From: Flexithrix dorotheae DSM 6795
Lineage (GTDB): Bacteria; Bacteroidota; Bacteroidia; Cytophagales; Flammeovirgaceae
Assembly: GCF_000379765.1 (NCBI RefSeq)
Contig: NZ_KB903435.1
Coordinates: 110 to 64,109 of the forward strand
Direction: 5' to 3'
DNA: 64,000 nt
The position numbers and the translations under genes are program-made. The notes beneath the pieces are model-generated. The model was given only the letters and a program-made list of their open reading frames with translations. It was not told the DNA's origin and ran no database searches. Shown here piece after piece: positions 29,869 through 39,126 of this stretch (position 1 is the stretch's first letter; every line of letters starts with the position of its first letter).

Positions 29869-31020
29869 TTATCCGATTTTCATTCCATTAATCACTTCAG
29901 AAAGCGCATTGACTACCTTTTCAGTTTGTGCTTTGGAAGGAGTGGTATCCCAACTGCCTTTTATCGTATTTCCACCCAATACAATCCCATCTTTTCTAGG
30001 GATAGCATAACCTCCTGGCGTAGTCAATCTGTAATTAAAGTTGTCCTGCGGAATCAAAAATGACAATTGCCCGGCAATAGGCATTAAATTCTCATCCTTG
30101 AAAATAGCTTTGGCTCCCAATCCTGTACAATTGATGATGCAATTTTCGGCCAGTTGATCAACATCCTCAGTAGATTCGAATGATTTGATCTCCAGTTTTC
30201 CTCCAAATCTGAAAAAATCATTCATCATTTTTTGTAAATAACCGGGAATATTGAAAACCATGGTTGTACTCCAGGTTACATGTTCAAATTGAAATGGATG
30301 TTGATCTCCTGTTAGCACTACTTTTTTGGGCAAAAGGCCATCAACATGCAATTCACTACTATGGCCTCCCTTTCTTGGTGCTCCAGTATCTACAAAATAA
30401 TCATCCACCCACTTTACCTCATCATTTAAGCCCAACAGATTCTGGTAGGATTTAAAAGAGAAAAGACAGGCTTTTTTCCAGGTAGTCTTAAAGCTTTCTG
30501 TCATGTATTCATCCTCAATTACGGAATACGAAGGTGACCAGGTCCCCGTGGCTTTACTGGAAGTGATATTAGGGGGTAAATCTTTGGTGTAAATCGTTAC
30601 CTTTTTCCCCGCCAGTTGTAATAATCTGGCAGATGTAAGGCCAATTACTCCGCAACCCATTACTGCATAAGAGTCAGCTCCTGTAGCTATTGCCTTTTCT
30701 ACCGCCATGTTTGAAGTTCCCCAGGATAATGACCAGCCACTTCCCCCATGGCCATAGTTATGCACAATAGTTTTATTTCCTAATTCTTCGCTTTCTAACC
30801 GGAAACCATTCTTTCGAAACGGTCTCAGTCCGACAGTTTCCTTAATTACCCGGTCTGTGCTAATTCTCAGCTTAGCCAGACCTGGCTTTGCGATGACCTG
30901 TGAATTATATTTTGTTGAAGCACAGGAAGTAAGGCCTGTTGCCAGACCAAAACCAAGCAGGCTGGCACCTACCATAAATTTCCTTCTTTCTTTTTGAAGT
31001 TTGTTGAATCCTTTTGTCAT
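29869..31020 (-). CDS. Tat-exported FAD-dependent oxidoreductase (DAO family)
   Basis: This 383-residue protein resembles D-amino-acid/D-aspartate oxidases. The leader has a twin-arginine motif (ERRKFMVGA) followed by a hydrophobic stretch and a lipobox-like LTSC, so it is exported folded with FAD and probably lipid-anchored. The dinucleotide fold is YAVMGCGVIGLTSARLLQLAG around residue 118. NHYGHGG-like text (HNYGHGGSGWSLSWG) and C-terminal YAIPRKDGIVLGGN match the DAO fold. The HNYGHGGSG motif here lies before the Rossmann motif instead of near the C-terminus, which is an unusual order. It is alone between a sulfatase and an unknown membrane protein. The substrate is uncertain. Confidence 0.8.
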   Translation of the reverse strand: MTKGFNKLQKERRKFMVGASLLGFGLATGLTSCASTKYNSQVIAKPGLAKLRISTDRVIKETVGLRPFRKNGFRLESEELGNKTIVHNYGHGGSGWSLSWGTSNMAVEKAIATGADSYAVMGCGVIGLTSARLLQLAGKKVTIYTKDLPPNITSSKATGTWSPSYSVIEDEYMTESFKTTWKKACLFSFKSYQNLLGLNDEVKWVDDYFVDTGAPRKGGHSSELHVDGLLPKKVVLTGDQHPFQFEHVTWSTTMVFNIPGYLQKMMNDFFRFGGKLEIKSFESTEDVDQLAENCIINCTGLGAKAIFKDENLMPIAGQLSFLIPQDNFNYRLTTPGGYAIPRKDGIVLGGNTIKGSWDTTPSKAQTEKVVNALSEVINGMKIG

Positions 31021-31464
31021 GAGCTTATTTTAAAAATGTTGAAAAAATTTCCCTTGTTAAGCACCCTTGCTCCAAAGCAGGTACTATGATTTAGAGAGAT
31101 AATAATTTAAGGAAGTCAGTGCAAGTATTAAGTTATTGTTTACTTACCCGGGTAGAAGCTTTTAAATTCTTCAGTCCAAATTCAAATAGAAATGGGTGTT
31201 GTAAGTACGAAAAGGTTGGTAATAAAAAAGGAAAGTAGGTTCGTATAATCCGAAATGATGGAATAAAACTAATTAAAAAATTAAATAATCGGAAGACCTG
31301 AATTCGAAGATTTTAAATTTAATATTTCAGGTTTTTAGGGATTGCAGAGAATGGTACCAAAAATATTCATTTTTCTGGATGACCCTGCTTAGGTTGGGGA
31401 TTTACTAATTTGAAATTTAGGTTTACCGCAAACTTTTAAAATCAGAATAATTTTTTAGGAGAAA
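31021..31464. other. Intergenic region, no gene
   Basis: This 444-base stretch lies between two minus-strand genes. It contains the upstream region of the Tat-exported oxidase. No ORF of note, no clear hairpin. Confidence 0.5.
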
Positions 31465-32742
31465 TTAAAAATCAAATCTTTGTTGCATTCCGGGCATTTC
31501 CCCGTGGATATTAATGGCAATCAACGCCAGGATGGAAAAGAATATCAGCAGACCTAAAAAATTAATCAGCCATTTGGATGGTTTTATTACCCGTGGGGAA
31601 AAAACTGGAGATAGTTTCGGAAGTATTATCATGATAATCAGATAATTAACAAGATACAGGTATTGCTCAATTCTGTAAGTACTGATTAATGCACCCGTTA
31701 TTAATAAACTTAATATTAAATAAATGGCAAAATGGCTCATGAAAAATCCTTTTACCTCCATCCTTGAAAAATTAGTGTTGACTGGTTTAAGAATAAAATA
31801 CTTTACCAACACAATTCCAAACTGGAAAATGATGATTACAAGCACCAATAATTGAACAAGACTAGCGGCAAAGTCAGGATTACCCTCCACTAAATCAGTA
31901 TAATTTTTCTGCAAACGTTCCAACTCAAAGGATTGATCCCAGACTACAAATGGAATAAAAAAAACCACTAAAATTAAGGGGATCAGGTAACTGTTTTTTT
32001 GTTGAATAGTGTCAGATTCTTCCCACTGAGCCGTAAAAGTACCGTAGGCCATTCCCATTCCACCGAAAAATCCCAGGGAATATTCCATTACGTTCCAGAA
32101 ATTGAAAGCGATTCCGGATGTACTTCCCAACACCATTAGGAAGTTTCCAAAGGCAAAACCAAAACCACCACCTAAACCCGAAAAAACGGCAACCCTTAAA
32201 GCATTTTGGTGTTTATGCTGAATGAGGTACCAGACTAGATAAAAAGCCATTCCTAAACAAACTGCCCATACTTCTGATCTTGGAGGTGTCATCAGCCATT
32301 CCCATTCTATAATGAGGAAAAAATAACAAATAATCCCGCCAACTGTCATGCCGATCAATAAGTTGGACCAACTGACCTTACTTTTGGAAGAGTCAGTTAG
32401 TGTCAATCCGAATAAACCTCCTCCCAAAAAACCATATAACCCTCCAATCACAAACAACATCAATAAGCCATAGTACACATTTCCAAAATCAATCCCCCTT
32501 CCATAACCTACAACCCTACCATAGCTCATTATTCCTCCTATCCCCCACCCTATTGCAGCCGCTAAAGTGGCTTTAAACAATTTATCATACCAATCTTCCC
32601 TTTTTGCTACGAGCAAAATACAAATGGCACCAATTGCTCCGGCCCAGGCAGCCCCTTGTTCATGTCCGAATTGCCCCCTGATGGCCCATGCCGTTCCGAG
32701 AGTCATGCCTACTACCAAAAGATTGAGGAATTGTCCTTTCAT
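31465..32742 (-). CDS. Polytopic membrane protein, unknown function
   Basis: This is a 425-residue protein with about eleven or twelve predicted membrane helices and many glycines in the first half (GWGIGGIMSYGR, GGLYGFLGGGLFGLT, FSGLGGGFGFAFGNFLM). The N-terminal AIRGQFGHEQGAAWAGA motif with Arg, His and Glu at a helix start looks functional. I do not recognise a named family. It is followed on the same strand by nothing close. The secreted 212-residue gene lies 102 bases upstream and may be in the same transcript. It could be a transporter or membrane enzyme. Confidence 0.7.
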   Translation of the reverse strand: MKGQFLNLLVVGMTLGTAWAIRGQFGHEQGAAWAGAIGAICILLVAKREDWYDKLFKATLAAAIGWGIGGIMSYGRVVGYGRGIDFGNVYYGLLMLFVIGGLYGFLGGGLFGLTLTDSSKSKVSWSNLLIGMTVGGIICYFFLIIEWEWLMTPPRSEVWAVCLGMAFYLVWYLIQHKHQNALRVAVFSGLGGGFGFAFGNFLMVLGSTSGIAFNFWNVMEYSLGFFGGMGMAYGTFTAQWEESDTIQQKNSYLIPLILVVFFIPFVVWDQSFELERLQKNYTDLVEGNPDFAASLVQLLVLVIIIFQFGIVLVKYFILKPVNTNFSRMEVKGFFMSHFAIYLILSLLITGALISTYRIEQYLYLVNYLIIMIILPKLSPVFSPRVIKPSKWLINFLGLLIFFSILALIAINIHGEMPGMQQRFDF

Positions 32743-32844
32743 TCCAATTTGTTTATCAGTTATTGATGGCGAATATCAAAAAAATGGCTTTGTTTGTTCT
32801 TTAATAAATACCCAACAATTGAAAAAATGGACTATGGAAATTTG

Positions 32845-33483
32845 TTATCTTTGAAATTCAGAAAGAATTTGTCCTTTCCAGAAGATTTCTTTTAGAGGAT
32901 CGAGGTGGTTATGAAAAGTAAAGTCAATCACCGCCTTAAATATTCCCTTTTCCCAGAGATGTTTATCAATCCGAATAAAGCCTTTCTTGAAATTGAAAAC
33001 CTGTTCTTCTGTAGCGGTAATACTGTTTAAAACAATAATGGGTGTACATTTATCTCCCTCTATTTGTAGTCTGAGGAAACAATGGGTGGCAGCATTTTTT
33101 TCAGTTTCCCATATCATTGTTGATGCAGGAGATTCAGTTAAATGAATAAAATTTGTTCCAAAAAACTCATAACACCAGGCTTCAGATTGAATGGAATATG
33201 TGAAGTGTGTTGTATCCAGAATTTGATAGAAAACCTCTAAATTTTCCTTTGGAATCTTTCCATTTTCTAATTTAAGTTGATCAAGTCCTTCCGGACAAAG
33301 CCCATCACAACTTAATTGCCCAAACTGGTTCTTATAAACACCTTCAGGATAACTCCAATTGTTGACAAAGGAAAAGTCTCCGGGCAGATTTTCCCGCCAT
33401 TCAATTGTTATGGATTCTGGTTGTGCCACCACAACCGGAAGCACTAAAACTGAAATTATTATTAAAAATCCTGATTGTAACAT
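32845..33483 (-). CDS. Secreted protein of unknown function
   Basis: This 212-residue protein starts with a signal peptide (SVLVLPVVVAQ). The mature part is mixed alpha/beta with four cysteines that may pair outside the cell (LSCDGLCPEG, EAWCYEF, THCFLRL) and a C-terminal FTFHNHLDPLKEIFWKGQI. No family recognised. It lies upstream of the 425-residue membrane protein on the same strand. Confidence 0.65.
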   Translation of the reverse strand: MLQSGFLIIISVLVLPVVVAQPESITIEWRENLPGDFSFVNNWSYPEGVYKNQFGQLSCDGLCPEGLDQLKLENGKIPKENLEVFYQILDTTHFTYSIQSEAWCYEFFGTNFIHLTESPASTMIWETEKNAATHCFLRLQIEGDKCTPIIVLNSITATEEQVFNFKKGFIRIDKHLWEKGIFKAVIDFTFHNHLDPLKEIFWKGQILSEFQR

Positions 33484-33681
33484 TTTACATTTGGCCTAAA
33501 AGATAGTTACAGAAAAGCATAGGGAAATCCACCATAGGGTCTGTATTTTGGTGACCCAGCGTCCTATTTAGCATTTTACTAAGATGCAGGGTTTTTCAAA
33601 AATAAAATCTTCCCAGAACATTTTGAATTTTAGAATTAATTCAGGCAATCTGTTATAATCCGAAAAAACCTAATCACATTT

Positions 33682-34017
33682 TTAACTCCTGGACATCCAA
33701 AAAACATAAGCCAAAATGGAAAGGTAAAATAGCATAAATATACCATTCCCAATTATTCCAACTAATTGGAGTTTAGATTTTTCTTTTTTAATGATACTAA
33801 CTACCCCTAATCCTACTCCGATAATAGAACAAATCATACTTCCAAATACACCCAGTTCAGTTAATATTCTGGGCATGAATATCTTATTTAAGCTAAGAAA
33901 GTTAGGTAAAAGGCCTACGACAAATAAACACAAGGTGGCCAGAAAAAAATAGCTTGAAACCTTCCCTTTACTTCCCTGCGGTTTTTCCAGGTTTTGATCG
34001 TCTAAAATGTTTTCCAA
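33682..34017 (-). CDS. Small membrane protein, paralog A
   Basis: This 111-residue protein has a short charged N-terminus (GSKGKVSS) and about three membrane helices. Between helices 2 and 3 it has KKEKSKLQLVGIIGN, a block shared with two neighbouring genes at 34820-35191 and 35199-35513. It resembles the many small DUF4190-like membrane proteins of Bacteroidota, but I cannot assign a function. Confidence 0.6.
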   Translation of the reverse strand: MENILDDQNLEKPQGSKGKVSSYFFLATLCLFVVGLLPNFLSLNKIFMPRILTELGVFGSMICSIIGVGLGVVSIIKKEKSKLQLVGIIGNGIFMLFYLSILAYVFWMSRS

Positions 34018-34047
34018 TAAATCTAAAACTTTTTATTCTCTAAAACT

Positions 34048-34171
34048 GGCTTAAGTATTAGCAAAGTGACTACTTAAGCCTTAAATATTAAATAGAAGTT
34101 TGTAACTTCCATGATGCTAAACCAGTTTCAAACTGGTTCTTATTTTAAGAATTTAAGTTTAAAAACTTAAA
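34048..34171. repeat. Three consecutive inverted repeats
   Basis: Three separate stems lie in 124 bases: GGCTTAAGTA/TACTTAAGCC (34048-34057 and 34071-34080), ACCAGTTT-C-AAACTGGT (34121-34137), and TTTAAGTTT-AA-AAACTTAAA (34152-34171). They fall between two small membrane-protein genes. They may be terminators, or the remains of a palindromic mobile repeat. Confidence 0.55.
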
Positions 34172-34209
34172 CCAGGTGGATTTCATTCATAAAATTCAAT
34201 ATTTTCTAT

Positions 34210-34596
34210 TCATTCACTTTTTAAGGCTTTGCCTGCAAAATGTCCCAGTACTAATGAAGGAATAAGAGGATAAAGTAAAATGATGTAATGATCCATAAAA
34301 TCAGGTTTGATCAGGTATAAAACAAAATAGGGAAAGTAATACCCAAATAGTAAGCCTGTAAAACCTACAATTATAATTTTTCCATTATTGCGAATCCAAA
34401 TTCTTAGAAAAGGAGCAATAATACTTGCCACAATCATTGATCCTATTATCTGAAAAAATGGGAATTTGGCTATTGAAAATTCAAGGGCAAATCCTTGACC
34501 ATTAATTCCAAAAAACTGCTGAAAACTAAAAGCCATCATTACCGCCCCAATTAAGGAAACCAATAACTGATAAAATATATATAGCAGTATTTGCAT
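34210..34596 (-). CDS. Small membrane protein, unknown
   Basis: This 128-residue protein has four predicted membrane helices, starting directly in a helix (LLYIFYQLLVSLIGAVMMAF). It lacks the KKE-K-G-GN block of its neighbours, so it is not clearly a paralog of them. Function unknown. It is transcribed in the same direction as the flanking small membrane genes but separated from them by about 200 bases on each side. Confidence 0.55.
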   Translation of the reverse strand: MQILLYIFYQLLVSLIGAVMMAFSFQQFFGINGQGFALEFSIAKFPFFQIIGSMIVASIIAPFLRIWIRNNGKIIIVGFTGLLFGYYFPYFVLYLIKPDFMDHYIILLYPLIPSLVLGHFAGKALKSE

Positions 34597-34819
34597 TTTA
34601 GATTGATAATTTCTTTAAGAGTAAACAAATCAATTACATATGTATTTCCCTTAAATGACCGTTTTTAATTTCCTTCGTTCAAATCAGGTTAAAAACTAAA
34701 TTTTATTTGAAGTTTTAACAATTCCATTGCGGGTATTAAACTTTAATCAAGTGAGAGAAAAGGGTTATTAGGAGTTGGTACTTGGTAAAACCAGATGCAG
34801 ATTGTACCACACATTTAAT

Positions 34820-35191
34820 TTATTGAATATATGATTCGAATACATCAAAAAAAGTAATTCCTATAATTACGAAGAACAATAAAACAATTGCTCCATTACC
34901 CATTAATCCTACATATTTAATCTTGCCGGGTTCCTTTTTATCGAATGCATGAATGGAATATACAAAACCAATAAATCCAAGTACAATTCCAGTCAGGTAA
35001 CATATTGAAAAAGCAAAAAACTTCCAGTTCCAAATATAAATGTCTGATGAAATGGTTATAAAGTTTAGTCTTCCTAAGAGACCTATAATTAAAGGCAAAG
35101 ACATTAAAAAAATAGCAATAAAAAACAGCTTTACGGAGATTTTTCCTCTCCTTTTATCTTTATCTTCTTCTAAATCTAAAATTTCATTCAT
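34820..35191 (-). CDS. Small membrane protein, paralog B
   Basis: This 123-residue product has a charged N-terminus (LEEDKDKRRGKISVK), three to four membrane helices, and the shared block KKEPGKIKYVGLMGN before the last helix. It starts 7 bases after paralog C, so the two form a small operon. Confidence 0.6.
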   Translation of the reverse strand: MNEILDLEEDKDKRRGKISVKLFFIAIFLMSLPLIIGLLGRLNFITISSDIYIWNWKFFAFSICYLTGIVLGFIGFVYSIHAFDKKEPGKIKYVGLMGNGAIVLLFFVIIGITFFDVFESYIQ

Positions 35192-35198
35192 AGTAATT

Positions 35199-35513
35199 TT
35201 AAAAACTATTCAACAGAATAAACAGGAAGGAAAATAAAAATACAAAGTTTCCGAAAAATCCAGCAAATTTTAGTTTTGTTTTTTCTTTTTTTATAAAACT
35301 TAATAGGGCTGTGATTAGCCCTGAAACGTTACACAATATACTCCCGAAAAAAGCTGTGCCCACTGGCAGGTTATCAAACAAATTCACATTTCCTTCTGTG
35401 CTCACTTTGTATAGTACAAAACTGAATAGCAATACACTCAGGATGAAAAAGGCTAATGATAGCATTCCTAATTTTCCTTTTGAAGATTTTGTTGAAGTCT
35501 GATCCATGTTCAT
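35199..35513 (-). CDS. Small membrane protein, paralog C
   Basis: This 104-residue product begins SSKGKLGMLSLAFFILSVLL, has three membrane helices, and carries the block KKEKTKLKFAGFFGN. It is very close in plan to paralog A at 33682-34017. It is the first gene of the two-gene unit with paralog B. Function unknown. Confidence 0.6.
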   Translation of the reverse strand: MNMDQTSTKSSKGKLGMLSLAFFILSVLLFSFVLYKVSTEGNVNLFDNLPVGTAFFGSILCNVSGLITALLSFIKKEKTKLKFAGFFGNFVFLFSFLFILLNSF

Positions 35514-35755
35514 TTTTGTACGCTTAAAATACTAAAACTAATCATCAGTATCCATTTTGGCACAATAGAAAAGGAAATATGCCACAAATAATTGGTACAT
35601 TTAAATAAGACCTAAGCCTATTTTTATAAAAAAAGCATGTTTCCTGATTTTACAGCTTATTATATGCTATAATTATTATGCGGAAAAAACCTAACGCTTT
35701 GCTTAGTTTTGTCTTTAAGATAGCCTTATTAACTAAACTACTCTAATATTTGAAA

Positions 35756-37363
35756 ATGAAAAAACTTTACTTCCCCCTAATCATTTTTACCGTATTTTTA
35801 TTTTCCTGTGAAAAGAAATCATTTTCACCTGCACTGAAAGAATCACTTTCCAAAGATGCGAAACTGGCTAATCAGGGTTTTCAAAAAAGTTTGAAGTTTG
35901 TCCATGCGTGGCTCAAAGAAACTGATCCTGAAACAGGCCTAATTCCCAGAAACCTCCAAAAAAACAAAAATATCTGGAATGCGAAAGATGCAGCGGCAGA
36001 TAATTATCCCTTCATGGTATTGACATCTGCTTTTACCAGCCAGGAATTATTTAATGGGAAAATGATGGACATTTTGGAAAAAGAAACCGAAATAACTTCC
36101 AGAATTGGCGCACTTCCCGATACTTACAATTTCGAAAAAAATGGGTTCGATCAGGAAGAATTGGATACTTTCGCCATTTTGTTTGGAAGCTCTGAATATG
36201 TGAAAGATGGCTTATTGCCACTCACTGAATGGCTGGGAACCAGCCCCTGGTCGGAGAGAATGATTAATATTCTGGATGAATTTCAAATTCAGGCAGAAGT
36301 GGTGCAAAGAGGATCAGATGGTGAATCTTTTGGGGATGGTTTGCCGGAAATCAATGGAGAATTGCTACAAATTCTTTCCAGAATCTACTGGATGACGGGA
36401 AAAGAAAAATATTTAAACTGGGCAGAAAAAATTGCTGACTATTACTTACTCGGAGAAAATCATCCTACTAAAAATTTTGAAAGGCTCAGGCTGAGAGATC
36501 ATGGATGTGAGTTAATTTCAGGACTTTGTGAAATATACGCTACTATGCACTTTGCCCGTCCAGAAAAAAAGGACATTTACAAGGAACCACTTTATACTAT
36601 GCTGGATGATATCCTGGCTAAAGGTAGAAATGAAGATGGTTTATTTTATAATGCAATTAATCCACAAACTGGAGAAGTGCTATGGGATGGGGTGGCAGAT
36701 ACCTGGGGCTATACCCTAAATGGATTTTATACAATTTATCTGCTTGATAAAAAAGAAGCTTATAAAGATGCTGTGCTTAAAGTTTTTGCACATTTGGATA
36801 ATTACAAAAATTTTGATTGGGAACATGGCAGTAGTGATGGCTATGCCGATGCCATAGAAAGTGCCCTCAATTTATACAATCGGATTCCCGATGAAAGTGT
36901 GGCCAGCTGGATAGACAGTGAAACCCAGATTATGTGGGGCAAACAACAGCCATCAGGAATTATTGAAGGCTGGCATGGAGATGGTAATTTTGCCAGAACT
37001 ACGATTATGTATTGTTTGTGGAAATCAAAAGGATTAGCGGTTCAACCCTGGAATGAAGGCGTTAACCTTGCTGCCCAACAATCCGGGGATTCCCTTTATG
37101 TACAAATATCTTCAGATATCAATTGGGAGGGGAAAGTTTTGTTCGATACCCCAAGACATAAAAATAATATGAAAATGCCGATGGACTGGCCAAGAATCAA
37201 TCAATTTCCCGAATGGTTTGTAGTAGAAGAAAATGCCAAATATCAAATCACCAATTTATCCAATAACACTTCGGAACAATTATTAGGCGGACTTAAAGAT
37301 AATGCTATTAAGGTTATCCTTAAGGCTGGAGAAACTCAGCAACTTGTAGTGACGAAATTATAA
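35756..37363 (+). CDS. Secreted lipoprotein, probable alpha/alpha-barrel carbohydrate enzyme
   Basis: This 535-residue lipoprotein has leader ending LFSC. The body has repeated helix pairs with aromatic/acidic loops (ADNYPFMVL, DGESFGDGLPEINGELLQ, LRLRDHGCELISGL, DGVADTWGYTLNGFYTIYLL, SSDGYADAIESALNLY, EGWHGDGNFARTTIMY), the pattern of six-hairpin glycosidases and related enzymes. A beta-sandwich tail follows. I cannot name the exact family. I choose ATG 35756 over the TTG two codons earlier, since it gives a typical MKKL lipoprotein start. It stands alone, with a hairpin-containing region behind it. Confidence 0.7.
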   Translation: MKKLYFPLIIFTVFLFSCEKKSFSPALKESLSKDAKLANQGFQKSLKFVHAWLKETDPETGLIPRNLQKNKNIWNAKDAAADNYPFMVLTSAFTSQELFNGKMMDILEKETEITSRIGALPDTYNFEKNGFDQEELDTFAILFGSSEYVKDGLLPLTEWLGTSPWSERMINILDEFQIQAEVVQRGSDGESFGDGLPEINGELLQILSRIYWMTGKEKYLNWAEKIADYYLLGENHPTKNFERLRLRDHGCELISGLCEIYATMHFARPEKKDIYKEPLYTMLDDILAKGRNEDGLFYNAINPQTGEVLWDGVADTWGYTLNGFYTIYLLDKKEAYKDAVLKVFAHLDNYKNFDWEHGSSDGYADAIESALNLYNRIPDESVASWIDSETQIMWGKQQPSGIIEGWHGDGNFARTTIMYCLWKSKGLAVQPWNEGVNLAAQQSGDSLYVQISSDINWEGKVLFDTPRHKNNMKMPMDWPRINQFPEWFVVEENAKYQITNLSNNTSEQLLGGLKDNAIKVILKAGETQQLVVTKL

Positions 37364-37454
37364 ATGCATAAAAAGTAGTAATTCAAAATTAACCGTTTAT
37401 TATTTTGCCATAAAAGACTGATAGAGAGATTACTATTTCTCGGAAATAATAGTT

Positions 37455-37490
37455 CCCGGTGTGGAGCACCCGGTGTGGAGCACGGGTGCT
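37455..37490. repeat. 14-bp tandem duplication ending in a GC-rich hairpin
   Basis: CCCGGTGTGGAGCA occurs twice head to tail (37455-37468, 37469-37482). The second copy pairs with the following bases as AGCACCCG/CGGGTGCT (37465-37472, 37483-37490), giving a GC-rich stem in an otherwise AT-rich gap between convergent genes. It may serve as a terminator for one or both. Confidence 0.6.
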
Positions 37491-37574
37491 TAAATTCTTC
37501 CCGGATACCTTAAGTATTCAAAATAGAACAACATTTTCATTCTAAAGTACCATTGTTTTTTGAAGGGTTAGTTT

Positions 37575-38231
37575 TCATTTTTCCAAATCAACATCGCGAT
37601 TACTGGTATATTTTCCTACAAGCATTGCCATTATTATCGCCACATAAATCTGACCTGTGACACTGGTGAGGGTAGAAAATGACCTGGCAAAGGGAGAAAC
37701 CGGCAGGATATCCCCATAACCAAGGGTAGATAAAGTGACGAAACCAAAGTAAAAACAATCGCCCAGGGTTGGCTCTCCTTTTGGAAAGTTAAATGCCCCT
37801 GGATCTAATACTGAAACAGTAGCTATAAAAATAGAAAATACCATTCCCAACATCAAATACCCATTTATTGATTCTACTATTACAGTACCTGTCACTTTTT
37901 TACTCTGCGCAATTTGCAGAATGTAATTGAAAACCATAAAGGAGAAAAACAAAATATTTACTGCTTTGGATAAAATTTCCAGCTCATTCAGGTTATAAAT
38001 CACAGCTATCCACTCGGTAACCACTGCTGTAAATGCCAGCCACTTAATTTTCGTGGCATTTTTAAACATGGAAAAAGCCGACACCACAAAAATTAGGGAA
38101 AAAATGATATTAAATAGCAAGGCCTGGTGTTCGATGACAATTACAGGAATGATAAAGACGATGGTAAAGACAAAGCCCAGCATTATATAATTCCCAAAAA
38201 ATTTAATCTTATGCTTAGTAATTTTTGACAT
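37575..38231 (-). CDS. Potassium-type ion channel
   Basis: This 218-residue inner-membrane protein has about six helices. The pore loop and selectivity filter TLGYGD lie at residues 169-174, after FYFGFVTLS, followed by the inner helix (VTGQIYVAIIMAMLVGKY). This matches the two-helix pore module (Ion_trans_2) preceded by four helices. No ligand-binding domain follows, so the channel ends just inside the membrane. It is close to the TauE/SafE permease gene (21-base gap, same strand). Confidence 0.85.
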   Translation of the reverse strand: MSKITKHKIKFFGNYIMLGFVFTIVFIIPVIVIEHQALLFNIIFSLIFVVSAFSMFKNATKIKWLAFTAVVTEWIAVIYNLNELEILSKAVNILFFSFMVFNYILQIAQSKKVTGTVIVESINGYLMLGMVFSIFIATVSVLDPGAFNFPKGEPTLGDCFYFGFVTLSTLGYGDILPVSPFARSFSTLTSVTGQIYVAIIMAMLVGKYTSNRDVDLEK

Positions 38232-38252
38232 ATTTAATTGTATTTGTAAATG

Positions 38253-39011
38253 CTAGAAAAATATCGTTTTAATAATAGTGGCAATTATCATAATTATCAA
38301 AAGATACTTTACCCATTTTTCCGCATTTTTATTTTTGCTGGCAAACCTTCCTGCACAATAAGCACCAACCACCTGCCCAACGGTAAGTAAAATTGCAGGA
38401 ATCCAGATCACTTTCCCCTGATAAATCATGTAAGCCAATGTGGGAATGGTATATAATAAAATAATAAAAAGCTTGAATGCATTGGCCTTTATCAAATCCA
38501 TTTCCGAAAAAATAGACAAGGCGACTAAAACGAAAATGCCGATCCCAACCTGTATAAAACCACCGTAGAGGCCTATCAGGAAAAAAATGATACTGTCTCT
38601 GAATAAATTTCCTGAGGAAAGATTTATGCCTTTTGCCAATAACCGCCTTTTTGGATCTGTAAGGACCACAAATAACAAAAATACCATTACCACCCCAATA
38701 ATTTTATCCAACAAACCAGAAGAAACTTCCACTGCAAGAATAGCACCCACCAAGGCACCAAACAGAGTTGCGAATAAAAATCTTTTTTTGCTGCCTTTCA
38801 GGGAGAACTGGTCATACTTTATAAAAGTGGCCATTCCAACGAGATTTTGAAATAGCACCCCTACCCTATTCGTACAATTGGCAATATTGGAAGGAATACC
38901 TAATAAAAGCAGGGCTGCCAGTGTAAATACCGTTCCACTGCCAGCCAGGGTATTTACAATTCCTGCAGCAAATCCGGCAAAAAATAACAGTAAGGGAATG
39001 TACCAATCCAA
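38253..39011 (-). CDS. TauE/SafE family membrane permease
   Basis: This is a 252-residue protein with eight or so membrane helices. The family hallmarks are the N-terminal FFAGFAAGIVNTLAGSGTVF with the Gly-rich helix and the pseudo-repeat GLYGGFIQVGIGIFVL. Members export sulfite, sulfoacetate or other organosulfur anions. The cargo here is unknown. It lies upstream of the channel gene and is probably co-transcribed. Confidence 0.88.
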   Translation of the reverse strand: MDWYIPLLLFFAGFAAGIVNTLAGSGTVFTLAALLLLGIPSNIANCTNRVGVLFQNLVGMATFIKYDQFSLKGSKKRFLFATLFGALVGAILAVEVSSGLLDKIIGVVMVFLLFVVLTDPKRRLLAKGINLSSGNLFRDSIIFFLIGLYGGFIQVGIGIFVLVALSIFSEMDLIKANAFKLFIILLYTIPTLAYMIYQGKVIWIPAILLTVGQVVGAYCAGRFASKNKNAEKWVKYLLIIMIIATIIKTIFF

Positions 39012-39126
39012 TGAATTTTTTAGCTTTAAGTTTCAGATTGAAGTTGTAAGGTGTTTTAAATAGGCTATTAACAATCAAAAAAATAACTTTAAACAACTTC
39101 TCTAAAGGACATCATGCTTAAAAGTA

